From: Bacillota bacterium
Lineage (GTDB): Bacteria; Bacillota; Dethiobacteria; DTU022
Direction of reading: 5' to 3'
Length of the DNA stretch: 36,461 nt
Assembly: GCA_016874655.1 (NCBI GenBank)
Contig: VGTO01000008.1
Location: 1 to 36,461 of the forward strand
Part shown: positions 24,026 to 33,008 of the stretch, in pieces
Position numbering within the stretch: the first letter of the stretch is position 1
How the letters are laid out: each line of letters begins with the position of its first letter
Translations under genes and position numbers: made by a program
Notes under the pieces: generated by a model
The model's input: only the letters and a program-made list of their open reading frames with translations
Databases searched by the model: none
Told to the model about the DNA's origin: nothing

Positions 24026-24850
24026 ATGAACAACAAAAAAATTCACTATGAGCCTGATTACAACCTGCTGAACCGCAAGGCGAAGAAAGATGAAGCGACG
24101 CCCCGAACCAGCAGCAGTGAAAAACTGATCAACCGCCTGTTAACAGGAGCAAAACAACCGGAACCGATCGCTAATGATCCCGCCATCTTTAAAGAGCTTT
24201 CAGAAGAAATATCGACGATTAAAGCAAGTATTGACTGGGGACAGAATCTCTTAGATGCCTCATATGTTGTTTTTGACACCGAGACCACCGGCCTGCACCC
24301 TTATATGGATGATGAAATAATGGCCATCGGTGCCCTGACGATCAACAATGCTAAAATATCGACGCTTCATAGCTTTTATCGCCTTGTCAACCCCAGGCGC
24401 CCAATCCCCTCTGTTGCCAGGCGAATCACCGGTCTCGATGATAGCATGGTTAAAGATGAACCACAAATTATCCCGGTGCTGCTCGATTTTTTAAGGTTTT
24501 GTGGGCCGCGGATCCTCATTGCCCACAACGCGCCCTTTGATCTGGCCTTTATCAATATGAAGATCAGCGAAAGTACCGGCAGACGTATTGTAAACCCGGT
24601 AATTGATACCGTCCTGCTCACCTCAGCCCTTCACTATTCCCTGGGCGACTATTCGCTGGAGAACCTATCTACAGTTTTCAAGCTGGATTTAAGCAACAGG
24701 CACCACGCCCTCGGCGATGCCCACATTGCAGCAGAGCTTTTCTTAAAGCTACTTCCCGAGCTGGTCAACCGCGGTGTCACCAATCTTCATCAGTTGGCCG
24801 CGTTATTCAGCGACTCCGACCTGACAAAAGGTTACCCGCTGATCTTTTAA
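24026..24850 (+). CDS. DEDDh 3'-5' exonuclease (DnaQ-like)
   Basis: A 274-residue protein with an N-terminal extension of about 78 residues and a DnaQ-fold exonuclease. The catalytic residues are Asp84 and Glu86 (FDTETTG), Asp172 (HNAPFDLAF), and His226/Asp231 (HHALGDAH). It follows the DUF294 protein by 18 bases. Proteins of this kind regularly accompany DUF294 proteins beside carboxylate symporters; the reason is unclear and a role in nucleotide or RNA turnover is as likely as DNA proofreading. Its end overlaps convergent argH by four bases. Confidence 0.88.
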   Translation: MNNKKIHYEPDYNLLNRKAKKDEATPRTSSSEKLINRLLTGAKQPEPIANDPAIFKELSEEISTIKASIDWGQNLLDASYVVFDTETTGLHPYMDDEIMAIGALTINNAKISTLHSFYRLVNPRRPIPSVARRITGLDDSMVKDEPQIIPVLLDFLRFCGPRILIAHNAPFDLAFINMKISESTGRRIVNPVIDTVLLTSALHYSLGDYSLENLSTVFKLDLSNRHHALGDAHIAAELFLKLLPELVNRGVTNLHQLAALFSDSDLTKGYPLIF

Positions 24851-26223
24851 GGTGTCAGGGATTCAATGGCCTTTTCAATCTGCACCCTCACCGCTGCCGG
24901 GGCAGTTCCACCCCGACTGTTTCTGGCTTCAACCACCCGGGCCGGATCAAAAAGCTCATCAATTCTTTCAGCCAGCGATGAATGAAAACCTTTCCGCTCC
25001 TCCGTGTTCAGTTCCCGCAGACGTTTATGGTTACGGGCTGCATAGGCAATCATTTCACCAACAATGTGATGGGCGTCCCTAAAGGCAACCCCTTTCGACG
25101 CCAGGTAATCGGCAATATCTGTAGCACACAGGTAATCATCATCAATCGCTTTCGACAATCGATCCCTCTTTACAGTCATGGTTTGCAGCATGCCGGCAAA
25201 AAGAGGCAAGATCGCTTTCAGCTGATCGACAACATCAAAGAGGCCTTCCTTATCTTCCTGCATATCTTTGTTGTAAGCCAGGGGCAGGCCTTTCATCATC
25301 GTTAACATAGCCAGCAGGGCTCCGTAAACCCGGCCTGTTTTGCCCCGTACAAGTTCAGCAACATCAGGATTTTTTTTCTGCGGCATCATACTGCTTCCGG
25401 TTGTGTATGCATCATCAAGTTCAATAAAACCAAACTCAGAGCTGCTCCAAATGATTAACTCTTCGCAAAACCTGCTTAAATGCATAATCAGAATTGATGC
25501 GAAAGATAAAAAATCGATCAGGTAATCGCGATCGCCTACTGCATCAATGCTATTTTCGTAGAGTGAGCCAAAGCCAAGTTTTTCGGCAACTAACTCCCGA
25601 TCAATCGGGAAACCGGTCCCAGCTAAAGCCCCGGCACCAAGGGGCATCAGGTCAGTGCCTTTTGCCACCCCTTTAATTCGTTCACGGTCACGTCCTAACA
25701 TCCAGAAGTAAGCAAGCAAGTGATGGGAGAACAAAAGTGGTTGCGCTCGCTGCAGGTGAGTGTACCCGGGAATGATCAGACCTTCGTTTTCCTTAGCCAG
25801 TTCAACAAGGGCTTCCTGTAGGCTTTTTAACAGTTGATCAATCAAGGCCAGTTCTTCGCGCAGGTAAAGGTGCATGTCAAGCGCTACCTGATCATTGCGA
25901 CTGCGTCCGGTATGCAGCTTTCCCCCTGCCGGACCGATTATTTCGATTAGCCGTTTTTCAATATTCATGTGAATATCTTCAAAGGCAAGATCTTCCGGAA
26001 AAGTTCCGCTTTCGATTTCCACGGCTATTTGCTTCAGTCCATCGACAATAGCAGCCCCTTCGGTGGCAGAAATAATCCCCTGCACGGCGAGCATTTCAGC
26101 ATGGGCAGTACTACCCTTTAGATCACAAAGAGCCAGGCGCCGATCAAAAGGCAGTGATGCTGTAAACTCTAAAACCCGATCATCCAGTTCTTTTTCAAAA
26201 CGGCCCTGCCATGGTTTTTTCAG
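24847..26223 (-). CDS. argH: Argininosuccinate lyase, CTG start
   Basis: Splits argininosuccinate into arginine and fumarate. The signature GSSMMPQKKNPDVAEL, HTGRSRNDQVA and TTGSS-type loop are all present. An internal ATG at 26094 would give 415 residues and remove the conserved N-terminus. Upstream codons in the same frame read KKPWQGRFEKELDDRV, FTASLPFD, DLKGSTAHAEM, exactly as in ArgH. No ATG, GTG or TTG exists between a TAG and this segment; a CTG at 26223 lies 10 bases after GGAGG and overlaps the argG stop as CTGA. That start gives 458 residues, the usual length. The two genes should be translationally coupled. Confidence 0.93.
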   Translation of the reverse strand: MKKPWQGRFEKELDDRVLEFTASLPFDRRLALCDLKGSTAHAEMLAVQGIISATEGAAIVDGLKQIAVEIESGTFPEDLAFEDIHMNIEKRLIEIIGPAGGKLHTGRSRNDQVALDMHLYLREELALIDQLLKSLQEALVELAKENEGLIIPGYTHLQRAQPLLFSHHLLAYFWMLGRDRERIKGVAKGTDLMPLGAGALAGTGFPIDRELVAEKLGFGSLYENSIDAVGDRDYLIDFLSFASILIMHLSRFCEELIIWSSSEFGFIELDDAYTTGSSMMPQKKNPDVAELVRGKTGRVYGALLAMLTMMKGLPLAYNKDMQEDKEGLFDVVDQLKAILPLFAGMLQTMTVKRDRLSKAIDDDYLCATDIADYLASKGVAFRDAHHIVGEMIAYAARNHKRLRELNTEERKGFHSSLAERIDELFDPARVVEARNSRGGTAPAAVRVQIEKAIESLTP

Positions 26224-27452
26224 TTTTTCCCGGCCTCCTTCTTCTGCCTAGCCTTAATTTCAACCATACCCCTGATCGTCATTGGCAGCCCATAAAGATT
26301 GATAAAACCCTGAGCATCTTTCTGTTCGAAAAGCTGATCATCTTCGAACGTAACCATCCCGTGATGATAAAGGGTATGCGCAGACTCCCGGCCACTGACA
26401 GCAATGTTACCCTTATAAAGTTTCATCCCAATTGTGCCGGTCACCTTCTCCTGTGTCTTTTGGATAAAAGCGTCAAGTGCTTCGCGCAGTGGAGTGAACC
26501 AGAGACCGTAGTAGATCATTTCGGCATATTTTAGGGCTATCCCTTCTTTATAATGATACAGGTCGCGATCAAGAGTATAGTGTTCCAGCTCACGGTGAGC
26601 AAATGAGATCAACGTGCCACCCGGGGTCTCGTAAATACCGCGCGATTTCATGCCCAGAAAACGATTTTCCACCATATCGATCCGCCCTATTCCATGGCGA
26701 CCGGCAATAATATTTAGCTCTTCGACCAGCTTTACCGGACTTTGACTTTTACCATTCACCGCGAAGGGAATCCCCTTTTCGAAAGAAATTGTCACTTCTT
26801 CCGCCTGGTCGGGTGCATCAAATGGGTCAACAGTCAGACGATACATATCTTTTTCCGGCTCCCGGTCAGGGTCTTCCAAAATGCCTCCTTCAAAACTGAT
26901 ATGCCAAAGATTGCGATCAATACTGTAGGGTTTTTCTGCCGTAACCGGGATCGGTATGCCGTGACTACAAGCGTAATCCATACAATCACTGCGTCCCTTC
27001 AAATCCCACTCGCGCCACGGCGCAATTATTTTTAAATATGGGTTAAGGGCCTTTACTGCAAATTCAAACCGTACCTGGTCATTGCCCTTACCGGTCGCCC
27101 CGTGCGCCACTGCTGTAGCCCCGACTTTTTCTGCGATTTCTACCAGCTTTTTACCGATCAAGGGTCTTGCAATAGCAGTCCCCAGTAGGTATTTGCCCTC
27201 GTAAACTGCACCGGACTGCACCATTGGAAAGATATAATCCCTTACCAACTCTTCGCGCAGATCTTCGATAAAGATCTGCGAGGCACCGGTTTTGATTGCT
27301 TTCGCTTCCAAACCTTCCAGCTCGCTGTCGCCCTGACCGACATTAGCTGTCATGGCCACAATCTCGTAATCATATTTTTCCTGCAGCCACTTAACAATCA
27401 CCGATGTATCCAGCCCTCCCGAATAAGCAAGGACCACTTTTTCTTTAGCCAT
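26220..27452 (-). CDS. argG: Argininosuccinate synthase
   Basis: Joins citrulline and aspartate with ATP, the penultimate step of arginine synthesis. The 410 residues begin with the PP-loop VVLAYSGGLDTSVIVKWL and include GATGKGNDQVRFE and SDCMDYACSHGIPIPV, all family hallmarks. The ATG at 27452 is preceded by AAAAGGAGGAAG. Expression is controlled by the T-box leader immediately upstream, so it should respond to uncharged tRNA-Arg. It overlaps argH by four bases at its stop codon. Confidence 0.97.
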   Translation of the reverse strand: MAKEKVVLAYSGGLDTSVIVKWLQEKYDYEIVAMTANVGQGDSELEGLEAKAIKTGASQIFIEDLREELVRDYIFPMVQSGAVYEGKYLLGTAIARPLIGKKLVEIAEKVGATAVAHGATGKGNDQVRFEFAVKALNPYLKIIAPWREWDLKGRSDCMDYACSHGIPIPVTAEKPYSIDRNLWHISFEGGILEDPDREPEKDMYRLTVDPFDAPDQAEEVTISFEKGIPFAVNGKSQSPVKLVEELNIIAGRHGIGRIDMVENRFLGMKSRGIYETPGGTLISFAHRELEHYTLDRDLYHYKEGIALKYAEMIYYGLWFTPLREALDAFIQKTQEKVTGTIGMKLYKGNIAVSGRESAHTLYHHGMVTFEDDQLFEQKDAQGFINLYGLPMTIRGMVEIKARQKKEAGKN

Positions 27453-27543
27453 TGATAACTTCCTCCTTTTGATTAAGCAGATTGCTCTGCTTTCGTTTAT
27501 ACTGCTAAAACAGTACTAAAACCGCTTTCTCCTCCAAATAGAA

Positions 27544-27814
27544 AGCCCTTCATCCTAAAAAGGACGAAGGGCTCGCGGTACCACCTTTATTGATCGGCAA
27601 ATTTCATGCCGAACCACTTAAACCGTTTTCATGAAAAACGGCCTTGATAACGGTATAAAACCGGGACAACCTACACACCGGGACAAAACCGGCTTCAACT
27701 GCCACCTCCGGGGTGCGCTTCACCGCTTGCTTAAAGTCCGGACTTTCACCAACTCCGGCTCGCTGCTACCGCCACAATACGGTTACTCTCCCCATCACAG
27801 GCTTTATAATATTG
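27544..27814 (-). ncRNA. T-box riboswitch leader of argG (arginine-type)
   Basis: On the minus strand the leader has, in order: the 5' stem I motif GATGGGGAGAGTA; the distal AGCGAGCCGGAGTTGGTG and AAGTCCGG elements; a specifier region GAAGCGCACC in which CGC (27717-27715) sits at the codon position, predicting arginine; the T-box core AAGGTGGTACCGCGAG (around 27571-27588); and a terminator stem AGCCCTTCGTCC / GGATGAAGGGCT (27544-27573) followed by TTTCTATTT. Uncharged tRNA-Arg would stabilise the antiterminator and switch on argGH. T-box identity is secure; the specifier assignment is supported by its position and by argG itself. Confidence 0.92.
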
Positions 27815-27820
27815 TAAACG

Positions 27821-27850
27821 ATTCTACAACAACAGCTTTCAAACTGTCAA
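27821..27850 (-). promoter_or_regulatory. Promoter of the T-box leader
   Basis: TTGACA (27845-27850) and TAGAAT (27821-27826) on the minus strand, 18 bases apart, just before the start of stem I. Confidence 0.7.
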
Positions 27851-27904
27851 GGATAAATTGTATTTTATTCTCCCATTTTATTCTCCCGCTTTTTACGCCG
27901 CTTT

Positions 27905-29446
27905 TTAAAGTGGTATATTACCGTGCTTACGCATCAACCGCTGTTCGCGTTTATTTTCAACCATTTCGAGACCCCGAATCAGGTACGCCCGTGTTTGACG
28001 GGGATCGATTACCTCATCGATCCAACCCCTGGCCGCGGCAATATAGGGGTTAGCATATTTATCCCGGTATTGCTGAACTAGTTCCTGGCGTTTGGTATTT
28101 TGATCTTCAGCCGCCTCCAACTCCCGCCGGTTGACTATGTTAACCGCCCCTTCGGGACCCATCACCGCAATTTCGGCCATTGGCCAGGCCAGACAAAGAT
28201 CGGCGCCCAGAGAACGGGAGTTCATAGCAATGTAGGCACCACCGTAAGCCTTTCTTAAGATAATAGAAATCTGGGGCACCGTCGCTTCTGAGTAAGCATA
28301 AAGAACTTTTGCTCCATGGCGAATAATGCCACCCCACTCCTGTTCTACTCCGGGCAGGTAACCGGGTACATCCACAAAAGTGATTAGGGGCAGATTAAAA
28401 CAATCGCAAAAGCGAACGAAACGGGCGATCTTATCGGAAGAGTTTACATCAAGGCAACCGGCTTTGAACATTGGCTGGTTAGCAATAATCCCGACCGGTT
28501 TGCCGCCTAAACGGGCAAAACCGACTACTGCATTCTGGGCATAACCCTCATGCACTTCCATCAGGTCGCTGTTATCGACAACCCTTTTAATTACATCGCG
28601 CACATCATAAGAACGGTTTGGATTATCAGGCATAATCGTTAATAGTTCTTCCTGGTTTAATTCAGGCTCGCTAAATGCGGCCAGCGGTGGATTGTCAATA
28701 TTATTGGAGGGCAAAAAACTAAGCAAACGGCGAATCTGAGCGAAGCACTCTTCCTCTTGATCAGCATAAAAATGAGCAACACCACTGGTCTGGTTATGAG
28801 TGGCAGCGCCGCCCAGTTCCTCGGCTGAAACCTCCTCCCCGGTGACCGCCTTGATCACCTGCGGTCCGGTAATAAACATATTGCCGATCTTGCTGACCAT
28901 GAAAACAAAATCGGTGATTGCCGGAGAATACACCGCACCTCCGGCACAGGGGCCAAGGATTACCGAAAGCTGGGGGATCACCCCTGAGCATAAAGTGTTG
29001 CGATAAAAAATCGATCCAAAACCGTTTAGCGAATATACTCCCTCCTGGATCCTCGCGCCGCCGGAATCATTAAGACCGATCACGGGAGCCCCGTTCTGGG
29101 CTGCTAAGTCTAAGATCCGGCAGATCTTAGCTGCGTGCACTTCACCGAGCGAACCGCCGGCAACTGTAAAATCCTGGGCATATACATAGATGCGGCGCCC
29201 TTCAATCGTTCCATAGCCGCTGACCACCCCTTCACCGGGATTGGGGTATTCAAGCGAGCTGGCATCCTCTAAGCTGGTCTGAGCAAAGGTGCCAATCTCC
29301 ACAAAGCTGTCTTCATCCAAGAGCTTGTTCAGCCTTTCCCTGGCCGTCAGTTTGCCTTTGCCATGCTGGTCCTCAATTCTTTTTTCACCGCCACCGGCCA
29401 AAGTCCGGCTTCTCCGTGCTTCCAGGTGTTCTAATTTATCATTCAT
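27905..29446 (-). CDS. Acyl-CoA carboxyltransferase subunit (PccB / methylmalonyl-CoA carboxyltransferase type)
   Basis: A biotin-dependent carboxyltransferase subunit of 513 residues acting on propionyl-/methylmalonyl-CoA, judged by its operon. Motifs: GKLTARERLNKLLDEDSF, GGSLGEVHAAKI, NDSGGARIQEGV, the oxyanion GPCAGGAVYSPA, and PGYLPGVEQEWGGIIRHGAK. These proteins serve as propionyl-CoA carboxylase beta, transcarboxylase 12S or methylmalonyl-CoA decarboxylase alpha; the sequence alone does not separate them. The biotin carrier and its partner carboxylase or decarboxylase subunits are not in the window. I prefer ATG 29446, where the typical N-terminus begins, over a GTG at 29467. Last gene of the operon. 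Confidence 0.9.
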   Translation of the reverse strand: MNDKLEHLEARRSRTLAGGGEKRIEDQHGKGKLTARERLNKLLDEDSFVEIGTFAQTSLEDASSLEYPNPGEGVVSGYGTIEGRRIYVYAQDFTVAGGSLGEVHAAKICRILDLAAQNGAPVIGLNDSGGARIQEGVYSLNGFGSIFYRNTLCSGVIPQLSVILGPCAGGAVYSPAITDFVFMVSKIGNMFITGPQVIKAVTGEEVSAEELGGAATHNQTSGVAHFYADQEEECFAQIRRLLSFLPSNNIDNPPLAAFSEPELNQEELLTIMPDNPNRSYDVRDVIKRVVDNSDLMEVHEGYAQNAVVGFARLGGKPVGIIANQPMFKAGCLDVNSSDKIARFVRFCDCFNLPLITFVDVPGYLPGVEQEWGGIIRHGAKVLYAYSEATVPQISIILRKAYGGAYIAMNSRSLGADLCLAWPMAEIAVMGPEGAVNIVNRRELEAAEDQNTKRQELVQQYRDKYANPYIAAARGWIDEVIDPRQTRAYLIRGLEMVENKREQRLMRKHGNIPL

Positions 29447-29482
29447 AACACTCACCGCTTTCTTCACGATTCTTTTGACAAG

Positions 29483-29881
29483 CTAACGTTCACAAATTTC
29501 GATTAACACCCCGCCCGTTGATTTGGGATGTAGAAAGGCGATCTTCGCCCCACCGGCTCCATAGCGCGGTTTTTGATCAATCAAAGCAACGCCCTGCTGT
29601 TTTAGCTGCTCGAGCTTTTCTTCAATGTTCGAGACCCTGAAGGATAGATGGTGCACACCGCCACCCTTTTTTTCTATAAACTTTCCGACCGGGCCTTCCG
29701 GGTCGGTTGATTCCAACAGTTCAATCTTACTTTCCCCAACCGGTAAAAATGCAACTTTGACTTTTTGCTCTTCTACTACCTCGGTGCCCTTGCATTCCAG
29801 GCCTAGTTGATCGCGGTATAATTCTAGAGCATCTTCAAGGTTAGTTACAGCTATCCCGATATGATCTACCTTTTCAAACAT
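29483..29881 (-). CDS. mce: Methylmalonyl-CoA epimerase
   Basis: Interconverts the (R) and (S) forms of methylmalonyl-CoA, linking the carboxyltransferase to the mutase. The 132-residue glyoxalase-fold protein starts [12 protein letters not shown], has [15 protein letters not shown] and GVLIEICE, supplying the metal-binding His/Glu residues, and the family-typical [21 protein letters not shown] split across its C-terminal half. Length is normal. It lies between the mutase small subunit and the carboxyltransferase. Confidence 0.95.
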   Translation of the reverse strand: MFEKVDHIGIAVTNLEDALELYRDQLGLECKGTEVVEEQKVKVAFLPVGESKIELLESTDPEGPVGKFIEKKGGGVHHLSFRVSNIEEKLEQLKQQGVALIDQKPRYGAGGAKIAFLHPKSTGGVLIEICER

Positions 29882-29898
29882 CCAGATCCCCCCATCAA

Positions 29899-30300
29899 TT
29901 AGTTTAATTCAAGTTTATTCCTAATAAAATTAACAATATCCACCGTTGAAGAACCGGGTGTAAAAACTTCAGCCACACCGTGTTCTTTCAAATAAGCAAT
30001 ATCATCACGGGGAATAATCCCGCCAATAATAACGATTATATCACTGCTCTCCTTCTCACGCAGCATCTCAACCACCGGCGGAATTAATTGCATGTGCGCT
30101 CCGGACAAGATGCTTAAACCGATTACCTGGACATCTTCCTGCAGCGCCGCTTCCACTATTTGTTCCGGAGTCTGCCTTAATCCGGTATAGATAACCTCCA
30201 TACCCGCGTCCCGCAGCGCCTGGGCTACCACCTTTGCCCCACGATCATGGCCATCAAGACCAATCTTACCGACCAGGACCCGAATCAGTTTATCGGACAT
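29899..30300 (-). CDS. Methylmalonyl-CoA mutase, cobalamin-binding small subunit
   Basis: A 133-residue B12-binding domain protein. GLDGHDRG contains the histidine that replaces dimethylbenzimidazole as lower cobalt ligand; SILSG and IIGGIIP complete the DxHxxG...SxL...GG pattern. It pairs with the separately encoded catalytic subunit directly upstream. Split mutases of this kind occur in archaea and many anaerobic Bacillota. The ATG follows GGAGG by seven bases. Confidence 0.95.
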   Translation of the reverse strand: MSDKLIRVLVGKIGLDGHDRGAKVVAQALRDAGMEVIYTGLRQTPEQIVEAALQEDVQVIGLSILSGAHMQLIPPVVEMLREKESSDIIVIIGGIIPRDDIAYLKEHGVAEVFTPGSSTVDIVNFIRNKLELN

Positions 30301-30351
30301 CGTACTACCTCCTTCGCAATTTAAACTGCCTATGCAGTTATCAGCTTCAAT

Positions 30352-32025
30352 TTAAATTGTGATCTGCTGCTGGTACTCACCAAATACATCACGTAAAACC
30401 CCGCAAATTTCGCCGAGAGTAGCGTAGGCTTTAACCGCCTCAAATATCGCCGGCATCAGGTTGTCACTGCCCTGAGCAGCTCGCCTCAATTCCTGAAGAG
30501 TTTCTGCCACCTTGGCCTGGTTACGGCTGAGCCTGACCTCTTTAAGTCGCTCAACCTGTCTCTGGCTGGTAGCGGGGTCCATTTTAAGCAAGTCGATCGG
30601 CTGTTCACCACTGATTGTAAATTGGTTTACACCAACCACAACCCGTTCCTGTGATTCAATCTCTTTCTGGTAACGATAGGCGCTGGCCTGAATTTCTTTT
30701 TGAATAAAACCTTTTTCAATCGCTTCCACAGCACCGCCGATCTCATCGATCTTTTTGATATAGCTCAATATTTCGTTTTCAATCTGATCGGTCAGTTTCT
30801 CAATAAAATAAGACCCACCCAACGGATCAACCGTATCAGTAACCCCTATTTCATAGCCGATTACCTGTTGGGTACGCAACGCCAGAAGGACAGAAGGCTC
30901 GCTTGGTAAAGCAAGCGCCTCGTCACGCGAATTGGTATGTAGTGACTGAGTCCCACCTAATACGGCGCTAAGGGCCTGGTAGGCTACGCGCATTAAATTA
31001 ACATCGGGTTGTTGGGCTGTCAGAGTTGAGCCTGCCGTCTGAGTATGAAACCGCAGCATCATCGAGCGCGAATTTTTGGCTCCAAAACGTTCTTTCATCA
31101 AACGAGCCCAAATCCTTCTGGCGGCCCTGAATTTCGCAATTTCTTCAAAGAAATTCGAATGAGCATTGAAGAAGAAGGATAAACGGGGAGCAAACTGGTC
31201 CACTTCCAGACCCGCGGCAACTGCCGCTTCAACATAGGCAATAGCATTACCCAGGGTAAAAGCCACTTCCTGGACCGCCGTGGAACCGGCTTCACGAATA
31301 TGATAGCCGCTGATGCTGATTGTATTCCAGTTTGGAATCATTTTACCAGCATAGGCAAAGATATCGACAATAATGCGCATCGATTCCCGAGGCGGGAAAA
31401 TGTAAGTGCCCCGGGCCACATATTCTTTCAAAATATCATTCTGGATGGTGCCATCGAGCTGCTCCATCGCAATACCCTGTTTTTCAGCTACCGCCATGTA
31501 CATAGCCAGCAATACCGCTGCCGGTGAATTGATTGTCATTGAGGTGCTGACCTGATCAAGGGGGATTTGATCCATCAGGATCTCCATATCAGCCAACGAA
31601 TCGATCGCCACCCCCACTTTACCCACTTCTCCACGGGCCAGGGGGTGATCTGAGTCATAACCGATCTGGGTTGGCAGGTCAAATGCTACGCTGAGGCCGG
31701 TTTGCCCCTGTTCCAGCAGATAGCGAAACCTCTCGTTGGTTTCTTCAGCACTCCCAAAACCCGCGTATTGCCGCATGGTCCAAAGGCGCCCGCGGTACAT
31801 GGTTGGTTGAATACCCCGGGTATAAGGATACTCACCCGGCCAATTAAGCTGTTCGCCGTAGTTAAAAGAATCCAAATCAAGGACATCATAAACTCTTTCG
31901 ATTTCATAATCAGAATCAGTTTTGAAAGTTTTACGCTCCGGGTGCTTTTCCGATGACTTTTGGACTTTTTCATGCCAGGTTTCTTTTGCTGCAACAAGCT
32001 CAGAATCACTCTGTTGCTCACTCAT
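30352..32025 (-). CDS. Methylmalonyl-CoA mutase, catalytic large subunit
   Basis: Rearranges methylmalonyl-CoA and succinyl-CoA by an adenosylcobalamin radical mechanism. The 557-residue protein contains only the TIM-barrel part and no B12 domain. Tyr87 in MRQYAGF and Arg217 in ESMRII correspond to the residues (Tyr/Arg) that distinguish methylmalonyl-CoA mutase from isobutyryl-CoA mutase (Phe/Gln). Other landmarks are [29 protein letters not shown] and [14 protein letters not shown]. No MeaB-type GTPase chaperone gene is found in the operon. It is preceded by sucD-like and followed by the small subunit. Confidence 0.95.
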   Translation of the reverse strand: MSEQQSDSELVAAKETWHEKVQKSSEKHPERKTFKTDSDYEIERVYDVLDLDSFNYGEQLNWPGEYPYTRGIQPTMYRGRLWTMRQYAGFGSAEETNERFRYLLEQGQTGLSVAFDLPTQIGYDSDHPLARGEVGKVGVAIDSLADMEILMDQIPLDQVSTSMTINSPAAVLLAMYMAVAEKQGIAMEQLDGTIQNDILKEYVARGTYIFPPRESMRIIVDIFAYAGKMIPNWNTISISGYHIREAGSTAVQEVAFTLGNAIAYVEAAVAAGLEVDQFAPRLSFFFNAHSNFFEEIAKFRAARRIWARLMKERFGAKNSRSMMLRFHTQTAGSTLTAQQPDVNLMRVAYQALSAVLGGTQSLHTNSRDEALALPSEPSVLLALRTQQVIGYEIGVTDTVDPLGGSYFIEKLTDQIENEILSYIKKIDEIGGAVEAIEKGFIQKEIQASAYRYQKEIESQERVVVGVNQFTISGEQPIDLLKMDPATSQRQVERLKEVRLSRNQAKVAETLQELRRAAQGSDNLMPAIFEAVKAYATLGEICGVLRDVFGEYQQQITI

Positions 32026-32063
32026 TATTGTTTCAGCCTCCTTTCTGATTACCTTTGAAATAG

Positions 32064-32930
32064 TTAAATTTTTTCCTTGATCAATTGGACAATTTCAGCT
32101 GGTAAAGCGGCAACCTTAACCCCGGCTGCAGTAAGCGCTTTGACCTTACCGTCGAAGGTGCCTTTGCCCCGCTCAATAATCGCCCCGGCATGACCCATTC
32201 TTTTGCCCGGGGGAGCACTTTTCCCGGCCAGATAGGCAATAACCGGCTTTTTGATTTCCCTGGCAATAAATTCAGCGGCCTCTTCCTCGGCGCTACCGCC
32301 GATCTCTCCGACCAGCACAATCGCTTTCGTTTCCGGATCGGCTTCAAACTGCTTTAAAACATCGATAAAGTGCAGGCCCACCACCCGATCTCCACCGAGG
32401 CCGACAACTGTTGTGGTGCCGGTTTGACTGGCCGTCAGGTGGCCGACGATCTCATAACAGAGAGTTCCACTGCGTGAAACCACCCCAACCGGACCGGGGA
32501 TAAAATACTTATTAGGCATAATGCCGATTTTACTCTGGCCCGATGAAACAAGGCCGAAAGTATTTGGACCAACAACCACCGCACCCTTGGTTTTTGCATA
32601 AGCCATGATATCCATGGCATCATGCAGTGGTATATGTTCGGGTATCAGCACTAATAATTTAATACCGGCATCTAAGGCTTCAAGTGCTGCATCACGGGCA
32701 AAAGGCGCAGGAATAAACAGGATTGATGCTTCAGCAGGTTGTTGTTCCATCGCTTCAAAAACTGTATCAAACACCGGCACCCCTTCAACGCTTTGCCCGC
32801 CTTTACCCGGCGATACCCCGCCGACAATACCGGTGCCGTACTCCAGCATCTGCCCGCTATGAAACGAACCCTGCTTTCCGGTAATGCCCTGAACCAAGAC
32901 GCGGGTTTGCTTATTTATATAAATAGCCAT
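32064..32930 (-). CDS. sucD: Succinyl-CoA synthetase (ADP/GDP-forming), alpha subunit
   Basis: With the beta subunit makes ATP or GTP from succinyl-CoA. The 288 residues include the CoA-binding [15 protein letters not shown], the [10 protein letters not shown] motif and the phospho-histidine loop [13 protein letters not shown]. Length is normal. In this operon it converts the mutase product and succinate, giving substrate-level phosphorylation in one direction. Related malate-CoA ligases exist, but the mutase context favours succinate. ATG 32930 follows AAGGAG. Confidence 0.92.
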   Translation of the reverse strand: MAIYINKQTRVLVQGITGKQGSFHSGQMLEYGTGIVGGVSPGKGGQSVEGVPVFDTVFEAMEQQPAEASILFIPAPFARDAALEALDAGIKLLVLIPEHIPLHDAMDIMAYAKTKGAVVVGPNTFGLVSSGQSKIGIMPNKYFIPGPVGVVSRSGTLCYEIVGHLTASQTGTTTVVGLGGDRVVGLHFIDVLKQFEADPETKAIVLVGEIGGSAEEEAAEFIAREIKKPVIAYLAGKSAPPGKRMGHAGAIIERGKGTFDGKVKALTAAGVKVAALPAEIVQLIKEKI

Positions 32931-33008
32931 TTAAACTACTCCTTTCAAACTTTTTATCTGGCTGATCCAGATCAAAAAATCAGTATAGTTAACCGTGGAA
33001 ACAGGCTA

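Noticed and set aside
27631-28053. Plus-strand open frame of 140 codons
   Set aside because: It lies antisense to the T-box leader and the pccB end, with no ribosome-binding site or recognisable domain.
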